A DNA stretch of 64,000 nt from CAZIKB01 sp964539665. GTDB lineage: Bacteria > Zhuqueibacterota > Zhuqueibacteria > Oceanimicrobiales > Oceanimicrobiaceae. The notes under the pieces are model-generated. The model worked only from the letters and a program-made list of their open reading frames with translations. It did no database searches and was not told where the DNA came from. This document shows, piece after piece, positions 62,552 through 64,000 of this stretch (positions within the stretch are counted from its first letter, which is position 1; every line of letters starts with the position of its first letter). Both the position numbers and the translations under genes were made by a program. The stretch covers positions 1-64,000 of the forward strand of contig CAZIKB010000015.1 of assembly GCA_964539665.1 (NCBI GenBank). Reading direction: 5' to 3'.

Positions 62552-63595
62552 CTACTCACCTCGTTCACCAATTAATATCGTATCACTTAATTGCCTGCAA
62601 GATCTTTGGACTTCCTTTAAAAGCCGGGCAAGCCGTTTTTCAGTTTTCTTATCCAGCCTGATTTTCTGCATTTTTTCGCACTCTGCCTCTGCTTTTTCAT
62701 AGTTGTTTTGTTCCATATAAATTAAGTGTAGATTTTTTCGGCAGACAAATTCATTATAAGGCGAATGTACCTTTTGGTTTTTTAAAGAAGAAAGAATATT
62801 ATTATAGGAATCAATGGCATTTTGCCAGCGCCCGAGTTTTGTGGCTAATTTTGCAGCGCACCATAGGAAAACACGGCTGTCCGGAAATTCATTCAGTGCT
62901 GATTGCACCATCTGCCATCCGGCCTGATAGTCTTCTTCTTTGATCGCGATCCAGCAAAAGTTGTTCATGGCGCTAAGCCTGGCATAATTACCTTTATTAA
63001 TGGCCAATCTAACCAATGCAATACCTTCAGAACGTTCATCCTTGACAAATGGCAGCCAGGTAAAATGACGGCTTAATTTACTGCGATAATATTTATAGGT
63101 TCCCAGACCTAAATAGGCATCATAAAGCGTGCTATCTGCTCTTAAAGCATTTTCAAGCACTCTCACACTCCGCATGCCATTCTGAAACGATTTTACGTAA
63201 TCATTTTGTTTTGCCTGATAAAAGGATAAATAACCATAAGCGGATCCGAGGAAAAAATATGCCCGGGCATCCCGATGATTTTTTTTGAGATGTAACTGAG
63301 ACAATTCAATAGTTTTTGCAATTAATGAAAAAAAGTCATCCTCATGATCGTATATTTCCGCGTCCATCATTTGAAATTGTAAAACCGCCGCACAAAAAAA
63401 ATAGCCTGCAGGATTTTCAGGCATTTCATTTTTCATGGTCGAAAATATTGAGAAAGCTTCACCGAATGATTGTTCAATGCTAAGTCGAATGCCTGTTTGT
63501 ATCAAAGAATCCGTTTTTGCTGATATCAGCTCCCGAGCTGAAACCGGATTTATTAAAATCAAAAATAACGAAATGAGCGTGAATAATTTTTTCAT
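62552..63595 (-). CDS. Exported TPR-type repeat protein
   Basis: A 347-residue protein. The ATG at 63595 begins the signal peptide MKKLFTLISLFLILINPVSA; an upstream TTG at 63637 would precede it by 14 residues. The mature protein is helical with TPR-like units (AYFFLGSAYGYLSFYQAK, AYLGLGTYKYY, and more). Length and spacing of the units resemble a 'tetratricopeptide repeat' periplasmic protein. No enzyme motif. The role is unknown. Confidence 0.75.
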   Translation of the reverse strand: MKKLFTLISLFLILINPVSARELISAKTDSLIQTGIRLSIEQSFGEAFSIFSTMKNEMPENPAGYFFCAAVLQFQMMDAEIYDHEDDFFSLIAKTIELSQLHLKKNHRDARAYFFLGSAYGYLSFYQAKQNDYVKSFQNGMRSVRVLENALRADSTLYDAYLGLGTYKYYRSKLSRHFTWLPFVKDERSEGIALVRLAINKGNYARLSAMNNFCWIAIKEEDYQAGWQMVQSALNEFPDSRVFLWCAAKLATKLGRWQNAIDSYNNILSSLKNQKVHSPYNEFVCRKNLHLIYMEQNNYEKAEAECEKMQKIRLDKKTEKRLARLLKEVQRSCRQLSDTILIGERGE

Positions 63596-63751
63596 ACAAC
63601 TGCGTCCCTGCAATGGATTTTCATCCCTGTTCGACAATTAAAACTTAACATGCATTTTATTTGTAATGAGATGGGTTTAAACTATCTTTATCTATACAAA
63701 ATTAATCAATTTAGAGAATTTACCATATAAATTTTCATGTGCAAGTTTTAA

Positions 63752-64000
63752 TTAATTATTTTCTAATTCTTCACAAATATAATTTATACCGTGTCCCTTT
63801 AAATCCTCAATCAATTTCTTAAAACACAGAGGATTCGCGCCAATAAATTCTGGCGGACAGATGCCTTTTTGGGTAAAATCACCATCCAGGACCAAACGCG
63901 CAATAGCGCTACAAGTGTATCCCGTAGTACGGGCCATTGATGATACTTTTTTCTGTGCATCAAATTGGTCAAAAAGATTATAGATATATTGTTTATGTTT
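63752..64000 (-). CDS. Saccharopine dehydrogenase-like protein, C-terminal 82 residues (runs off the right edge)
   Basis: The frame is open to the window edge, so only the C-terminus is seen: MARTTGYTCSAIARLVL, then GICPPEFIGANPLCF and a helix ending EELENN. This pattern matches the end of saccharopine dehydrogenase / lysine-metabolism reductases, where TTGYTCSAIA follows the dimer region. The rest of the enzyme would decide substrate. The short AT-rich gap to the TPR gene is unremarkable. Confidence 0.75.
   Translation of the reverse strand, partial: KHKQYIYNLFDQFDAQKKVSSMARTTGYTCSAIARLVLDGDFTQKGICPPEFIGANPLCFKKLIEDLKGHGINYICEELENN

Overview
The window reads as chromosomal DNA of a bacterium from the Fibrobacterota-Chlorobiota-Bacteroidota side of the tree, most likely candidate division KSB1 or a Calditrichota-like relative. 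This is inferred from four things: a secreted protein with the NYPNPFNP-type C-terminal sorting domain; a DUF4159/MoxR/DUF58/BatA/DUF4175 cluster; many secreted M1, M28 and MA-clan peptidases; and intergenic DNA full of short dispersed repeats. GC is moderate to low. No tRNA, rRNA, CRISPR array or transposase gene was recognised.

Layout. 1-5 kb: the N-terminal part of a UvrD-like helicase running off the left edge, a PIN toxin/antitoxin pair lying between a duplicated 3' fragment of an M20 peptidase gene and the intact gene, and a YefM/YoeB pair with a clear promoter and operator. 5-17 kb: a HAD phosphatase, then exported peptidases (M1, M28, an M1 peptidase fused to an apparent Omp85-like barrel), a tandem-PDZ membrane protein and a divergent TPR/MA-clan metallopeptidase. 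17-30 kb: an eight-gene same-strand cluster (two DUF4159 proteins, MoxR ATPase, DUF58, BatA-like VWA protein, DUF4175-like coiled-coil protein, VWA/amidotransferase-fold membrane protein, C13-like protein without its catalytic cysteine). It looks like a MoxR/VWA chaperone machine working at the inner membrane.

30-47 kb is the accessory part: an M48 lipoprotein, a decayed HEPN/MNT pair broken by two frameshifts and a 166-bp palindromic insertion, an M28 peptidase, and a candidate new conflict system. That system comprises an ATPase and a second ATPase carrying 13 near-identical 93-bp HEAT repeats, driven by one strong promoter with two perfect GTTGCGCAAC palindromes, followed by a DUF4062 gene interrupted by one in-frame TAG. 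Next come an M28 peptidase with a seven-bladed YCF48-type propeller inserted in its catalytic domain and a sorting-domain C13 protease with a one-base frameshift.

43.8-49 kb encodes gamma-glutamyl-amine (Puu-like) metabolism: aldehyde dehydrogenase, glutamine-synthetase-like ligase, PuuD-like hydrolase and an SDR, interrupted by a DUF433/DUF5615 toxin-antitoxin pair whose toxin is also frameshifted. 49-55.5 kb is signalling: a hybrid histidine kinase, then an operon of sigma-54 activator, SpoIIE phosphatase and RsbW-like kinase. 55.6-64 kb is metabolism: acyl-CoA dehydrogenase, dodecin, HAD phosphatase, TrpB2-like synthase, hydantoinase plus YgeW-type carbamoyltransferase, a TPR protein and the C-terminus of a saccharopine dehydrogenase-like enzyme.
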